A stretch of 64,000 nt of DNA from Salinimicrobium sp. TH3 (GTDB lineage: Bacteria > Bacteroidota > Bacteroidia > Flavobacteriales > Flavobacteriaceae), in assembly GCF_026676115.1 (NCBI RefSeq), contig NZ_JAPONB010000001.1:558001-622000 (forward strand). The letters run 5' to 3'. Position 1 is the first letter of the stretch. Each line of letters begins with the position of its first letter. The notes under the pieces are model-generated. The model searched no databases, was not told the DNA's origin, and worked only from the letters and a program-made list of their open reading frames with translations. Below, one piece after another: positions 18,092-26,977 of this stretch. The translations under genes and the position numbers were made by a program.

Positions 18092-18457
18092 ATGGCAGAC
18101 CATAAAAGAGTAGATATCACAAAAGAGGCAGTGCAGGTTGTGCAGCAACTAAGGGAACAGCATGGGGAATTGATCTTCCACCAAAGCGGCGGCTGTTGTG
18201 ATGGTTCTTCTCCTATGTTGCTTCCAAAAGAGGATTTTTACCTGGATGATAATGATATCCTGCTGGGGGAGGTTGCCGAAATCCCATTTTACATGAGCCA
18301 TGACCAGTTTGAGTACTGGAAGCACACCCATCTTACGGTGGATATTACCACCGGTAGAGGTTCAAGTTTTTCACTGGAGATCCCTCTCGGGAAAAGATTT
18401 TTGACAAAGTCGAGAATGCTTTCCGAAGAGGAAGCAAAATTCCTGAACCCCGGGTAG
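18092..18457 (+). CDS. DUF779 protein, aldehyde dehydrogenase partner
   Basis: A protein of 121 residues with the conserved SGGCCDGSSPMLLP segment near residue 33, PFYMSHDQFEYWKHT and the C-terminal GRGSSFSLEIPLGKRFLTKS. DUF779 genes are regularly adjacent to AldB/ExaC-type aldehyde dehydrogenases. The Cys pair might bind a metal or the dehydrogenase, but no activity is established. It is co-transcribed with the dehydrogenase (9-base gap) and ends before a strong terminator. Confidence 0.9.
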   Translation: MADHKRVDITKEAVQVVQQLREQHGELIFHQSGGCCDGSSPMLLPKEDFYLDDNDILLGEVAEIPFYMSHDQFEYWKHTHLTVDITTGRGSSFSLEIPLGKRFLTKSRMLSEEEAKFLNPG

Positions 18458-18506
18458 GAATAATTTTTTCTGCCGCCCATCAGGTTTCTTGTTGCTCCAT
18501 TATTTC

Positions 18507-18535
18507 CCCGGGACTTTTCGTCCCGGGCTTTTTTT
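18507..18535 (+). terminator. Terminator after DUF779 gene
   Basis: CCCGGGAC, TTTTC loop, GTCCCGGG, then CTTTTTTT. A second small hairpin (GCCCC-TC-CGGGGC plus T5) follows at 18567-18583. Confidence 0.88.
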
Positions 18536-18645
18536 ATTCATGTTGAAACCCTGGAATATCTGTCGCCCCTCCGGGGCTTTTTATTTATCTTCTTCTTCGT
18601 AGGGGTTCCCGCAGGGTAGGGTGGATGTATACCGGATTTCAAAAA

Positions 18646-18674
18646 GATCCTGAAACAAGTTCAGGATGACGGAT
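18646..18674. repeat. Intergenic repeat with CTGAAACAAGTTCAGGATGACG
   Basis: The bases hold an interrupted inverted repeat (TCCTGAA/TTCAGGA) of a kind I have met as a dispersed intergenic repeat in other bacterial genomes. It is present once in this window. Confidence 0.45.
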
Positions 18675-18705
18675 AGGAAGAAATCTCTTTTTCCGAAGGA
18701 AAAAG

Positions 18706-18738
18706 AAAAAGCCGGAATCCAACGGATTCCGGCTTTTA
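18706..18738 (-). terminator. Terminator for the TolB-amidohydrolase gene
   Basis: GCCGGAATCC, AAC loop, GGATTCCGGC. On the minus strand it is followed by TTTTTCTTTTT, so it would stop transcripts from the 18860-22141 gene. It may also work on the plus strand (TTTT). Confidence 0.75.
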
Positions 18739-18751
18739 AGGTTTAAAAAAG

Positions 18752-18856
18752 TCTAGTTTCTAGTTTCTTGTCTCTTATTTCTTGCGTCTTAAAAGATCAT
18801 CAGTAACTCTCACATCTCACAGCGCAGCGATCTAAGATCCAACAGCGCCAGCGGTC
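18752..18856. repeat. 7-nt-periodic tract
   Basis: TCTAGTT, TCTAGTT, TCTTGTC, TCTTATT, TCTTGCG, TCTTAAA, and after a short break TAACTCT, CACATCT, CACAGCG, CAGCGAT, CTAAGAT. It abuts the 3' end of the minus-strand amidohydrolase gene. With the terminators it fills the 400-base gap 18458-18859. Confidence 0.75.
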
Positions 18857-18859
18857 TAA

Positions 18860-21800
18860 TTAGTGAGCCATACACCCATGCCCCGTGCTCTCCTCATGCC
18901 ATCCAAAAGAAGGATTGTAGCGGTTGTTCTCCCAGTAAAATGGTAACCTTTCCTTTGGCTCGTTTCCAATCTCGTTCATGGTTTCAGCGTCATAGAGCCT
19001 TCCGTTAACCATGGTGTAGATGATGCTGTTGGTATTCTTAATATCCTCCAGCGGATTCTCTTCCATCACAATAAGATCGGCCAGTTTTCCTTCTTCAAGG
19101 GAACCTATCTCGCTGCCCAGTCCTATGTATTCTGCAGAGTTGATGGTAGCAGTCTTTAGGGCTTCCATGTTGCTCATGCCACCCATCTGTATCAACCAAA
19201 GCTCCCAGTGTGCTCCAAGCCCCTGAAGTTGTCCATGGGCACCCATATTCACTTTCACGCCTTCGTCAGAAAGTTGTTTGGCAGTTTCTGAAACCAAAAT
19301 AGGCCCCTGCTCATATTCTTCTTCCGGCAAAGTCGTGCGGTGCCTTGAGCGGGAATCGATGACCGACCGCGGAGTGAAATTCAGCAGTTTTTCATTTTCC
19401 CAAACATTGGTCTTGTCATAGAAATAATACTCCCCGTTGATTCCGCCGTAGTTGACGATGAGCGTGGGAGTGTAGCCGGTGTTGCTGTTGCCCCAAAGGG
19501 TAAGCACATCTTTATAAATCGGCGCCACAGGAATGTTGTGCTCAATCCCGGTATGCCCGTCCACGATCATGTTCATGTTGTGCAAAAAGGTACTTCCACC
19601 TTCGGGCACCACGTTCATATCGAGTTCTTTTGCTGCCTGCATCACCTGTTGGCGTTGCTCACGGCGCGGCTGATTGTAACTTTTTACCGAAGTCGCCCCA
19701 AAAGCCTTGGTCCTTCTCAAAGCCGAACGTGCATCTTCAAGGCTGTTGATCTCTGCTTTAAAATCCCCTTCGGCCCCGTACAGGATGATCCCGGTGGAGT
19801 AGAGTCGTGGGCCAACCATTTCGCCGCTCTTGATCAATTCGGCCATTCCAAAGACGGTTTCACTTAAAGCCGAAGGATCATGTGCAGTAGTCACTCCGTA
19901 AGCAAGGTTGGCAAATGCCGGCCAGTGCTGCTGCGGAGTCAATCCATATCTAAAGGCTCCAATGTGAGCATGTGCATCCACCATTCCGGGCATGATCGTT
20001 TTTCCTGTCACATCATAAACTTTTGCATTTTTCGGAACATTCACTTCAGCAGCTGTTCCTATCTGCACGATCTTGTTACCTTCGATCACAATACTTCCGT
20101 TCTCGATCACCTTATCGCCGTCCATGGTAATGATTCGCGCATTGGTGAAAGCGATCTGTCCCTTTGGAACATCTGTCTTCACCTGCAGCCCGATCTTTGT
20201 TCCCTCCTCGGTGATTGGCGGAATGGAATCCACAGAATTCTCTAAAAAGGTGAAACGCTGAGTGATCTTATTGGTAAAGTATTCATCTCCCAATGTCCAG
20301 TGTACATTCTGGCTGTCATTCGACCAGTGCAGGTTGATCCCCGCGTCTTTGGCCAGCTGACTCACCGGGAGGGTTTTGCTGTCTGGCCCTATTTCCACAG
20401 CTTTTCCGGTCATAACAAGCGGAGCAACGTAAGCTTTGTGCAGGTTGCTAAAGGCTACCCATTTATTGTCGGGACTTGGGACAAGGCGTCCGCCGTATTT
20501 GGATTCGATGTGGGTGCGCTCGTCTTTTCCATTGAGGTCAATGCTCTTCAGGGATTTTGTTAAGTTTCCGAATAAATACCCGCCTGTTTGGAACAGAATG
20601 CGGTCATCATTGGTGTTGAACATGGCAAACTCGCCTTCATCGTGGATCTTTTTCATATTTTCTCCAGAAGCCTTCATCAGGTAAATTCCGGGGTTCTTGG
20701 TGAAGGTCCTTCCCAGGTCAGAGTTTCCGCCTTCCTTGTTGAAGACGATCATGCTGCCGTCGCTTGAAAATGAAGGGTTCCTGAAAATGCCTTTTTCGGC
20801 AGTCAGTTTTTTGGCATTTCTTCCGTTAAGGCCAATAGTTCTTACTGCGCCCATATTGTTATCGCTCCAGGTCACATATACGATGCTCTTTCCGTCGGGA
20901 GAAAAGCTGGGTTCAAATTCGAATTCTTCAGCATCGGTGATGCGCTGCGGAGTTCCGTTAGGAAGGTTTTTCTTCCACAGGTAACCCACGGCATTAAAGA
21001 CCAAAGTTTTTCCGTCGGGGGATGTCACCGCATGACGGATCACTTTGGGATTAAATTCTTCTGTATGCACCTGGTGATCGGTGTGGTGGCTTTCGGCTAT
21101 TTTGATGGTGGTGTCTACGTTGAAAGGTATGTCTGAAACATTGGTGTTATCAATGTTTACTTTTTTGATCTTTCCTTCGGCCCACATCACAATGTCTTTG
21201 TTGTTCGGCATCCAGCTGAAACCGGGATATACCCCGAAGATCGCCCATGCCTCCTGCTGGTCTTTACTCAGCTGGTCGTATACCGGCCATTCCTCCCCCG
21301 TTTCCAGGTCGTGGATGAACAGTACAGATTTCGTGCGCACTCTCTTTACAAAAGCAAGTTTTTTTCCGTCGGGAGAAACCTGCGGTCTTGCAGCACCACC
21401 GGGACCTCCGGTTACCCGGTCGATCTCTCCGGTTTTAAAGTCGTAGCGATTGATCACATAGATCTGCTTGTTTGGATCTTTGTTGTATTGAAAAGCTCCT
21501 CCGGGATACTCATCCTGGCTGTAGTAAAGATAACGGCCATCGGAGGAAATACTCGGCTCGTTCATATCCTGCTGCTCGTTCTTTTTTTCCACGAGCTGTA
21601 TCCCTGCTTTTCCTGCACCCAGATGGTACATCCACATTTCGCCGGCACCAAGGGAGCGGCCGGAGGTAAAGTGCTTACGGGCCACTATGGCGTTGCCGTC
21701 TGGCATCCACTCGGCGTTGTTGAGCAGCCTGAAGTTTTCATGAGTTAGTTGTTTGACATTCTTACCGTTTGCATCCATGATCCAGATGTTATCCCCGCCA

Positions 21801-22141
21801 CCGGCGTCGCTGGTATAGGAGATGCTTTTTCCATCTGGACTAAACCGTGGCTGCACATCATAGGCCATCCCGCTGGTAAGGGCGGTAGCCTTTCCGCCGC
21901 TTATGGGCATGATATACAGATCCCCTAAAAGGTCAAAAACGATCTGCTTTCCATCGGGGCTTACATCGAGGTTCATCCAGGTTCCCTCATCGGTATTGAG
22001 AGGCACTTCCTTGATGTTCCAGTCATCTGTATAGGGATCGTTCACATCCCATTTTTTTTCATCTTTCTTTTCTTCTTCCTGCGCAAATACTACGGAGGTT
22101 GACATTAGCAGTAGCAATGCCAGTAGCGATCTTTGGATCAT
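18860..22141 (-). CDS. Exported TolB-like beta-propeller / amidohydrolase fusion
   Basis: A protein of 1093 residues. It has a signal peptide at 1-20 (ending VFAQ), then about residues 50-640 with many WD40-like/TolB-type blades (repeated SPDGKxIxY or SPDGK patterns). A composite amidohydrolase domain runs from about 670 (NARIITMDGDKVIENGSI) to 1060. It has the metal motif GMVDAHAHIG, a later His in GGSTFLHNMNMIVDGHTGIEH and the C-terminal GSLEEGKLADLIVMEENP. Fusions of this type are common in Bacteroidetes and are presumed periplasmic hydrolases of cyclic amides or peptides; the substrate is unknown. The 5' end of this gene is duplicated as a fragment near 23.1 kb. Confidence 0.9.
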   Translation of the reverse strand: MIQRSLLALLLLMSTSVVFAQEEEKKDEKKWDVNDPYTDDWNIKEVPLNTDEGTWMNLDVSPDGKQIVFDLLGDLYIMPISGGKATALTSGMAYDVQPRFSPDGKSISYTSDAGGGDNIWIMDANGKNVKQLTHENFRLLNNAEWMPDGNAIVARKHFTSGRSLGAGEMWMYHLGAGKAGIQLVEKKNEQQDMNEPSISSDGRYLYYSQDEYPGGAFQYNKDPNKQIYVINRYDFKTGEIDRVTGGPGGAARPQVSPDGKKLAFVKRVRTKSVLFIHDLETGEEWPVYDQLSKDQQEAWAIFGVYPGFSWMPNNKDIVMWAEGKIKKVNIDNTNVSDIPFNVDTTIKIAESHHTDHQVHTEEFNPKVIRHAVTSPDGKTLVFNAVGYLWKKNLPNGTPQRITDAEEFEFEPSFSPDGKSIVYVTWSDNNMGAVRTIGLNGRNAKKLTAEKGIFRNPSFSSDGSMIVFNKEGGNSDLGRTFTKNPGIYLMKASGENMKKIHDEGEFAMFNTNDDRILFQTGGYLFGNLTKSLKSIDLNGKDERTHIESKYGGRLVPSPDNKWVAFSNLHKAYVAPLVMTGKAVEIGPDSKTLPVSQLAKDAGINLHWSNDSQNVHWTLGDEYFTNKITQRFTFLENSVDSIPPITEEGTKIGLQVKTDVPKGQIAFTNARIITMDGDKVIENGSIVIEGNKIVQIGTAAEVNVPKNAKVYDVTGKTIMPGMVDAHAHIGAFRYGLTPQQHWPAFANLAYGVTTAHDPSALSETVFGMAELIKSGEMVGPRLYSTGIILYGAEGDFKAEINSLEDARSALRRTKAFGATSVKSYNQPRREQRQQVMQAAKELDMNVVPEGGSTFLHNMNMIVDGHTGIEHNIPVAPIYKDVLTLWGNSNTGYTPTLIVNYGGINGEYYFYDKTNVWENEKLLNFTPRSVIDSRSRHRTTLPEEEYEQGPILVSETAKQLSDEGVKVNMGAHGQLQGLGAHWELWLIQMGGMSNMEALKTATINSAEYIGLGSEIGSLEEGKLADLIVMEENPLEDIKNTNSIIYTMVNGRLYDAETMNEIGNEPKERLPFYWENNRYNPSFGWHEESTGHGCMAH

Positions 22142-22343
22142 ATATAAAGTTTGAGAATTTTAAGAGGGCTAAATATATGGAATGTTTTTATGTTTTTTGG
22201 GGATGCCAGGAGGTAAGCCGCTCCCTTTAAGTTGCTAGTTTTGGCAAACCTGAGTTGTCTCGACAACAATTTTCGTTAGGGAGTCAGGGAATTTGTTAAC
22301 GGAAACTTGAGAATAGAAGCTTTCTGCTATATTTATCACCTGA

Positions 22344-22904
22344 ATGAAAAAAGTACTTTTTACAATCCTCACGATTTTTGCTGTAACCCGGGCACAGGCT
22401 CAATATTGGGAAGAAGTCATTGATGTTTCTGTAGGTTATGGAATAAGTGTACCTTATGATGAGGTGGGGTATTTTGGTGCAGGTGTTTATGCACAGGGAG
22501 AGTATTTATTTGGAGTGAACGAGTGGATCGATTTGAGAGCATATGCCGGTTACACGCTCGCCGAAATGAAGGGAGATCTTTCCGGGTCTAATGCCGGGCG
22601 GACTAAATCGACTGCAAGCGCCGTTCTCTTTGGAGGAAAAGCGCGCGTGAGGTACCCGTTTGAATGGGTGGCGCCTTTTGCTGAATTAGGATTAGGTGGG
22701 TCACTTGGATCTTTTCAAACTGTCACCCCCAATATCAATAATGATAAAAAAGGACTTTTTGCACACATTCCTTTCTCTTTGGGTGTGGAACTGGGGCCGC
22801 GACATAATATGAGTGTTAAATTGACTTCTTATTTTCATACCGGTGTGAAACAGTTCACCGCAGCTGCTGCAATTGGGATAAGGATTCCTATTGGTTATTA
22901 TTAG
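22344..22904 (+). CDS. Putative outer-membrane beta-barrel protein
   Basis: A protein of 186 residues with a signal peptide of about 19 residues (ending RAQAQ). Alternating hydrophobic and aromatic strands with glycine turns follow (WIDLRAYAGYTLAEM, VLFGGKARVRYPFEW, FAELGLGGSLGSF, GVELGPRHNMSVKL, AAAIGIRIPIGYY), ending in an aromatic residue as outer-membrane barrels do. No specific function. It is divergent from the amidohydrolase gene and is bracketed by that gene's start and the duplicated start fragment at 23.1 kb. A TATATTTA box ends 8 bases before the ATG. Confidence 0.75.
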   Translation: MKKVLFTILTIFAVTRAQAQYWEEVIDVSVGYGISVPYDEVGYFGAGVYAQGEYLFGVNEWIDLRAYAGYTLAEMKGDLSGSNAGRTKSTASAVLFGGKARVRYPFEWVAPFAELGLGGSLGSFQTVTPNINNDKKGLFAHIPFSLGVELGPRHNMSVKLTSYFHTGVKQFTAAAAIGIRIPIGYY

Positions 22905-23075
22905 GATTTCTCACCGGAGACGAGCTGTATTACTATAAACACAATTTTAAAATTGCAAAGCATATAAATTTGCCGATCCCGCTATCAGTGAAAAATTCAT
23001 TTGCAACTTAATAATTACCGTAACAGAAGGAAAAAACGGGTATAGTAAACTCATTCCAAATGAACCTTCTACATT

Positions 23076-23178
23076 TCTTCTTCCTCCACAAATACTACGG
23101 AGGTTGACATTAGCAGCAGCAATGCCAGTAGCGATCTTTGGAGCATATAAAAATTTTGAGAATTATAAGAGAGCTAAA
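23076..23178 (-). pseudogene. Duplicated 5' fragment of the TolB-amidohydrolase gene
   Basis: About 100 bases that closely match 22070-22172: the signal-peptide codons of the 18860-22141 gene (minus strand) and its leader, with a few substitutions, for example GAGCATATAAAAATTTTGAG against GATCATATATAAAGTTTGAG. Only the first 20 or so codons are present, so it is a remnant. The rest of the 600-base gap 22905-23501 shows no further gene. It is A+T-rich and holds the leader of the methyltransferase operon. Confidence 0.8.
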
Positions 23179-23501
23179 TGGGATTTTTTGAAGGTTCTAT
23201 TGCCGAAACTACAGACAGGGAAAAGACGTTGAAAAGTTTCTTCAGGAAAAGAGGTTCCTGTAGGAAATTATGTTATTTTTAACAAATCAACTATTTTATA
23301 AAAACCTTTAACTAGTCTCGGACAATAGCAGAGCTAATTGAGAGTAATTTTTTGATGAATTAAATAGGAACCTTATTAAAAACTAAATTTAATATCAGTC
23401 TTGACTAATAAAAAACGATTATTTCCATAGCTCAATTTAGTTGATGGGTGTTTTTTTTATTGTGTAGATTTGCTGGATGTAGAGATTACTTAATTAGAGC
23501 A

Positions 23502-24782
23502 ATGTTCAGAAACATCAACATCATAAACCCAAAAATAGTTGCAAAGGAAAAATCTTTTAGCAAATACTACGCTGGTTTTAATGATGAATTCGTCAAACAA
23601 TTCTTACTTTCTTCAGAACTTGATTCTTCATCGAAAATTCTAGATCCTTGGAATGGTGTTGGTACAACTACGACAAATGCAAATTTTCAGAATTACAGTT
23701 CTATAGGCTGCGATATTAATCCTGTAATGGGGTTATATGCTAAAGCGAGGCTGTTTAAACAGGAAGATGTAAAGATGCTTTTGTCAATTAGAGATGAGAT
23801 AGTCAACCAAGTTCTGGAAAGAAAATCTGTTGGTGTAGATATTAAAAACGATCCGTTGTTGGATTGGTTTAGTCCAGGTGCTACTAAAAACCTAAGAAAA
23901 ATAGAAATTAATTTGAAAAGGCTTCTATTATCTGATGTTCACAACGATAGCGCTAACAGCATTGAAGTACATCCTTCCATTGTCTGTTTTTTTTATGTGG
24001 GGATATTTAAAACATTGCAAACGTTGGCAAAGGATTTTAAATCTTCAAATCCGACGTGGATCAAAAAACCTAAAGTAGAAACAGAAAAATTAAGACCTCC
24101 AAAGACTAAAATTTTATCCATTTTTAAAAATGAAATTGAGAATATTCTATGTACTCCGGAATTTCATGGTGAGGGTGCCTCGGAAAAAAACGTTGACATT
24201 AGAATAAAGAGCTCTTTAAATACTGGAATAACTGATAATTCTGTTGATTTAGTTTTAACATCTCCACCTTATTGCACTAGAATTGACTATGCAATAACTA
24301 CTCAAATTGAATTGGCACTCCTTAGGTTCAATTCAGAACAGATTAGAAACCTAAGAGATCAAATGATAGGAACCTCAACAATCTATGCAGATGATTTTGA
24401 GTGTCGTGAGGAGTGGGGGGAAAAAACTAATTTATTTTTGGAGCAAGTTTATAACCACGCATCTAAGGCTTCTCAGACCTATTACTATAGGTCACACTTC
24501 CAATACTATCAATCAATGTATAAATCTATATGCCATCTTTCTCAAGACGTAATTAAACCCGGCGGAGGTCTAGTATTGGTCGTACAGGATTCGTTCTACA
24601 AGGATATACATAACAATCTTCAAGAAAATTTAATTGATTTAGCTTCAAAAACGGGTTTGGATCTTCAGAATAGGATCGACTTTAAAGTTAAAAGAAGTAT
24701 GTCTAGTATTAATTCCAAAAGTAACAAGTATAGAAATTTCATTTCTCCAACGGAGAGTGTTCTTTGTTTCACAAAAAGCTAA
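23502..24782 (+). CDS. DNA methyltransferase-like protein (TSPPY type)
   Basis: A protein of 426 residues from the ATG at 23502; a GTG at 23448 would add 18 atypical residues. Motif I, ILDPWNGVGTTTTNA, starts near D48, followed by SIGCDINPVMG, the SAM-binding acidic strand. Motif IV, DLVLTSPPYCTRIDY, carries T253-S-P-P-Y257, the catalytic loop of amino-methyltransferases (N4-cytosine or N6-adenine). SAM motif first, catalytic motif later, gives the alpha/gamma order. The middle 190 residues may recognise the target. TRM11-like RNA methylation is a less likely alternative. It leads a tight operon (3-base gap) with a DUF262 and a HEPN gene, which points to genome defence. Visibly A+T-richer than the flanking core genes. 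Confidence 0.8.
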   Translation: MFRNINIINPKIVAKEKSFSKYYAGFNDEFVKQFLLSSELDSSSKILDPWNGVGTTTTNANFQNYSSIGCDINPVMGLYAKARLFKQEDVKMLLSIRDEIVNQVLERKSVGVDIKNDPLLDWFSPGATKNLRKIEINLKRLLLSDVHNDSANSIEVHPSIVCFFYVGIFKTLQTLAKDFKSSNPTWIKKPKVETEKLRPPKTKILSIFKNEIENILCTPEFHGEGASEKNVDIRIKSSLNTGITDNSVDLVLTSPPYCTRIDYAITTQIELALLRFNSEQIRNLRDQMIGTSTIYADDFECREEWGEKTNLFLEQVYNHASKASQTYYYRSHFQYYQSMYKSICHLSQDVIKPGGGLVLVVQDSFYKDIHNNLQENLIDLASKTGLDLQNRIDFKVKRSMSSINSKSNKYRNFISPTESVLCFTKS

Positions 24783-24785
24783 TAA

Positions 24786-25904
24786 ATGACTTCACCTGAT
24801 ATTATCACTGCCATTGAGTCGAAGGTTCAAAAAGCTCATACCCAAAGCCTCGATATTTCTTTAAATGAGATGCTTGACATGAAAAAAAATGGAGAGCTAA
24901 ACATTACACCAGATTATCAAAGACTATTTCGGTGGAGTGAAGGAGCTAGATCTAGATTTATTGAATCTTTACTTCTTGAAATGCCGGTACCACCCATTTA
25001 CGTTGTGGAAGAGGATGACGGAAAATATGTTTTAATAGACGGTTTACAACGAATTTCTTCATACCTGCATTTTCGAGGTGAGCTGGAGGCTAGTCATCTC
25101 GATCCACCAGTAAAACTAGGGGATTTTTTAGTATTGTCAGACTGCGATATAGTACCGGAGTTGAATGGTCTGAAATTCACAGAATTGCCAACGGCCTTAC
25201 AAATTAGATTAAAAAGATCGTTTATACGAGTTGAAGTTGTTCGTAAAGGGAGTGATCCAAAGTTCAAATACCATATGTTCAAGCGATTGAATACTGGGGG
25301 TGTATTATTGACGGATCAACAAATGAGGAATTGCACCATTCGACTTCTGGATCCTCAGTTTAACGATTTTATTATTGATTTGGCAGAAAATAATGAAGAT
25401 TATAAATTGACTACTCAACCACTCACTACTGATCAATATTTTAGCTCCTTCAACCATGAATTGGTATTGAGATATTTTGCTTTGAAAAATAATAAGAGTG
25501 AATTTGTACATGATGTCTCGGACTTTTTAACAGATTATATGGAAAAAGTGACAACAGGAGAATTGGGTTTTGATTATGAAACCAATAAAAAAGTTTTCGA
25601 GAAGACTTTCAAGGTACTCGCTTCTGCTGTTGGTTCCAAAGCGTTTGGATATGCTAATAAAAATCGTGATAAGGTAACAAACTCAGTAGGGGTATACCAA
25701 TTTGAGGCATTCGCAATAGGAATATTACCACTTTTGGATAATCTGGATCCTAATGACCAAGGACAGATGAAAGCCCTTGGCGAAAAGATTATTGAAATAA
25801 AATTGTCGAATGATTTCATAAGTTTAATAACAGGTGGCGGCAAAAACTCCAAAGGTCCTTTAAACAACCGGATAGAATATGTTGAAAGTCATTTAGTACT
25901 ATGA
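24786..25904 (+). CDS. DUF262 protein (GmrS/ParB-like DGxQR motif)
   Basis: A protein of 372 residues. The DUF262 N-terminal domain is clear: ITPDYQRLFRWSEGARSRFI, LLLEMPVPPIYV, the nucleotide-binding D85-G-L-Q-R89 motif (usually DGQQR) and FKRLNTGGVLLTDQQMRNC from residue 165. DUF262 is the NTP-dependent half of GmrSD-type modification-dependent restriction enzymes. Here the DUF1524 HNH nuclease domain that normally follows is missing. The remaining 150 residues are helical. It overlaps the HEPN gene by 4 bases (ATGA), so the two are translationally coupled. Inference: a sensor or NTPase whose effector is the HEPN protein. Confidence 0.88.
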   Translation: MTSPDIITAIESKVQKAHTQSLDISLNEMLDMKKNGELNITPDYQRLFRWSEGARSRFIESLLLEMPVPPIYVVEEDDGKYVLIDGLQRISSYLHFRGELEASHLDPPVKLGDFLVLSDCDIVPELNGLKFTELPTALQIRLKRSFIRVEVVRKGSDPKFKYHMFKRLNTGGVLLTDQQMRNCTIRLLDPQFNDFIIDLAENNEDYKLTTQPLTTDQYFSSFNHELVLRYFALKNNKSEFVHDVSDFLTDYMEKVTTGELGFDYETNKKVFEKTFKVLASAVGSKAFGYANKNRDKVTNSVGVYQFEAFAIGILPLLDNLDPNDQGQMKALGEKIIEIKLSNDFISLITGGGKNSKGPLNNRIEYVESHLVL

Positions 25905-26584
25905 TAGTAGCTATCTGGGCGGAAATTGAGGAAGAATTTACTTGGCGTATTGATGAACTGCGTATCCTGAGAAATCAAATTGAACAATTAAATAATGAAG
26001 ATAGCAAAAGGATTTTGCGAAGATCTACCTTATTGATGATGTATGCTCACTTCGAAGGTTTCTTTAAGTTTTCTTTTCATCTTTATATCAAGACAATTAA
26101 TCAAAAGAACCTTCCATGTGGGGAGGTAAATACTCATCTCTTAGTAAGTGCTTTTAACGATATTTTTAAAGATCTGAGAAATCCTTCTAGTAAATCAAGA
26201 ATTTTTTCTAGAGCCTTGCCAGATGATGGAAAACTTCATTCTCTGGCGAGATCTGTTGAATTTTTAGACAATCTGCAATTGAACCTGACCCGAACTGTGT
26301 CAATCCCTGAGAGCGTGGTAGATACTGAATCCAATTTAAAGCCCGTGGTGTTAAAAAAAATTCTTTTTATGTTGGGCTTAGACTATGAGATGTTTAGTGA
26401 TGAGCAAAGTGATATCAATAGATTGCTTTCCGTTAGAAATAAAATTGCTCATGGAGAGTCGAGATCAGGTTTGGAGAAGTCAGATTTTAATAAGTTATAC
26501 GACTTGACATTTTCTCTATTGCGAACTATTAAAACAAAAATTATGTCTTCAATTACAAAAGAGGAATTTAAAAAAGTACCTTAG
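25901..26584 (+). CDS. HEPN RNase-like protein, MAE_28990/MAE_18760 family
   Basis: A protein of 227 residues, all-helical. Early conserved YAHFEGFFK at residues 48-56 and the HEPN catalytic signature R179-N-K-I-A-H184-G (R-x4-H) support membership of the MAE_28990/MAE_18760 HEPN group. HEPN proteins with this motif are metal-independent RNases that usually act as toxins or abortive-infection effectors. Third gene of the methyltransferase-DUF262-HEPN operon, starting inside the DUF262 stop. The C-terminus (KEEFKKVP) ends at TAG. No antitoxin-like small gene is next to it, so the two upstream proteins are candidates for control. Confidence 0.85.
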   Translation: MIVAIWAEIEEEFTWRIDELRILRNQIEQLNNEDSKRILRRSTLLMMYAHFEGFFKFSFHLYIKTINQKNLPCGEVNTHLLVSAFNDIFKDLRNPSSKSRIFSRALPDDGKLHSLARSVEFLDNLQLNLTRTVSIPESVVDTESNLKPVVLKKILFMLGLDYEMFSDEQSDINRLLSVRNKIAHGESRSGLEKSDFNKLYDLTFSLLRTIKTKIMSSITKEEFKKVP

Positions 26585-26796
26585 TGCAAAACCCTTGTAC
26601 ATCAAAGGTTAACTATCTCCTCTCAAAGCTCTTCACTTTGCGTGTTTAAAAAATATCGGAGGCTTCCATTCAAAAAATTCCTCTTCTAATTTGTAACATT
26701 TCAGATAAAAAGCAATCTTTATTTGAAACAAAAACAAGAATAGATCGTAAAATTAAAGCTGAATTTATACCAAAACCCAGTATCCTTTTTCTAAAG

Positions 26797-26859
26797 TTTC
26801 TAATCTTGTACCTCAAAAATCAAACTTTCTCAATTACCTTCCAAAAATGTCATTTTTTG
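26797..26859. repeat. Heptad-like tract plus dispersed palindrome copy
   Basis: Heptad-phased TCTAATC/TTGTACC-type bases run into CAAAAATGTCATTTTTTG (26842-26859), a copy of the dispersed palindrome. About 70 bases later (26915-26935) a GGCATTATTCGGGACCTGGTG segment resembles the right end of the attC-like elements further on. Together these make up the gap 26585-26977, where no gene is seen. Confidence 0.6.
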
Positions 26860-26977
26860 AGGATCCATAAAATTGTGTGTAACGAACAGGTTTATCTGCC
26901 ATCCCGCTACCGGCATTATTCGGGACCTGGTGCAATATTTTTTCATTGTATTTTAGAAAATTTATTTTTGAATTGTT

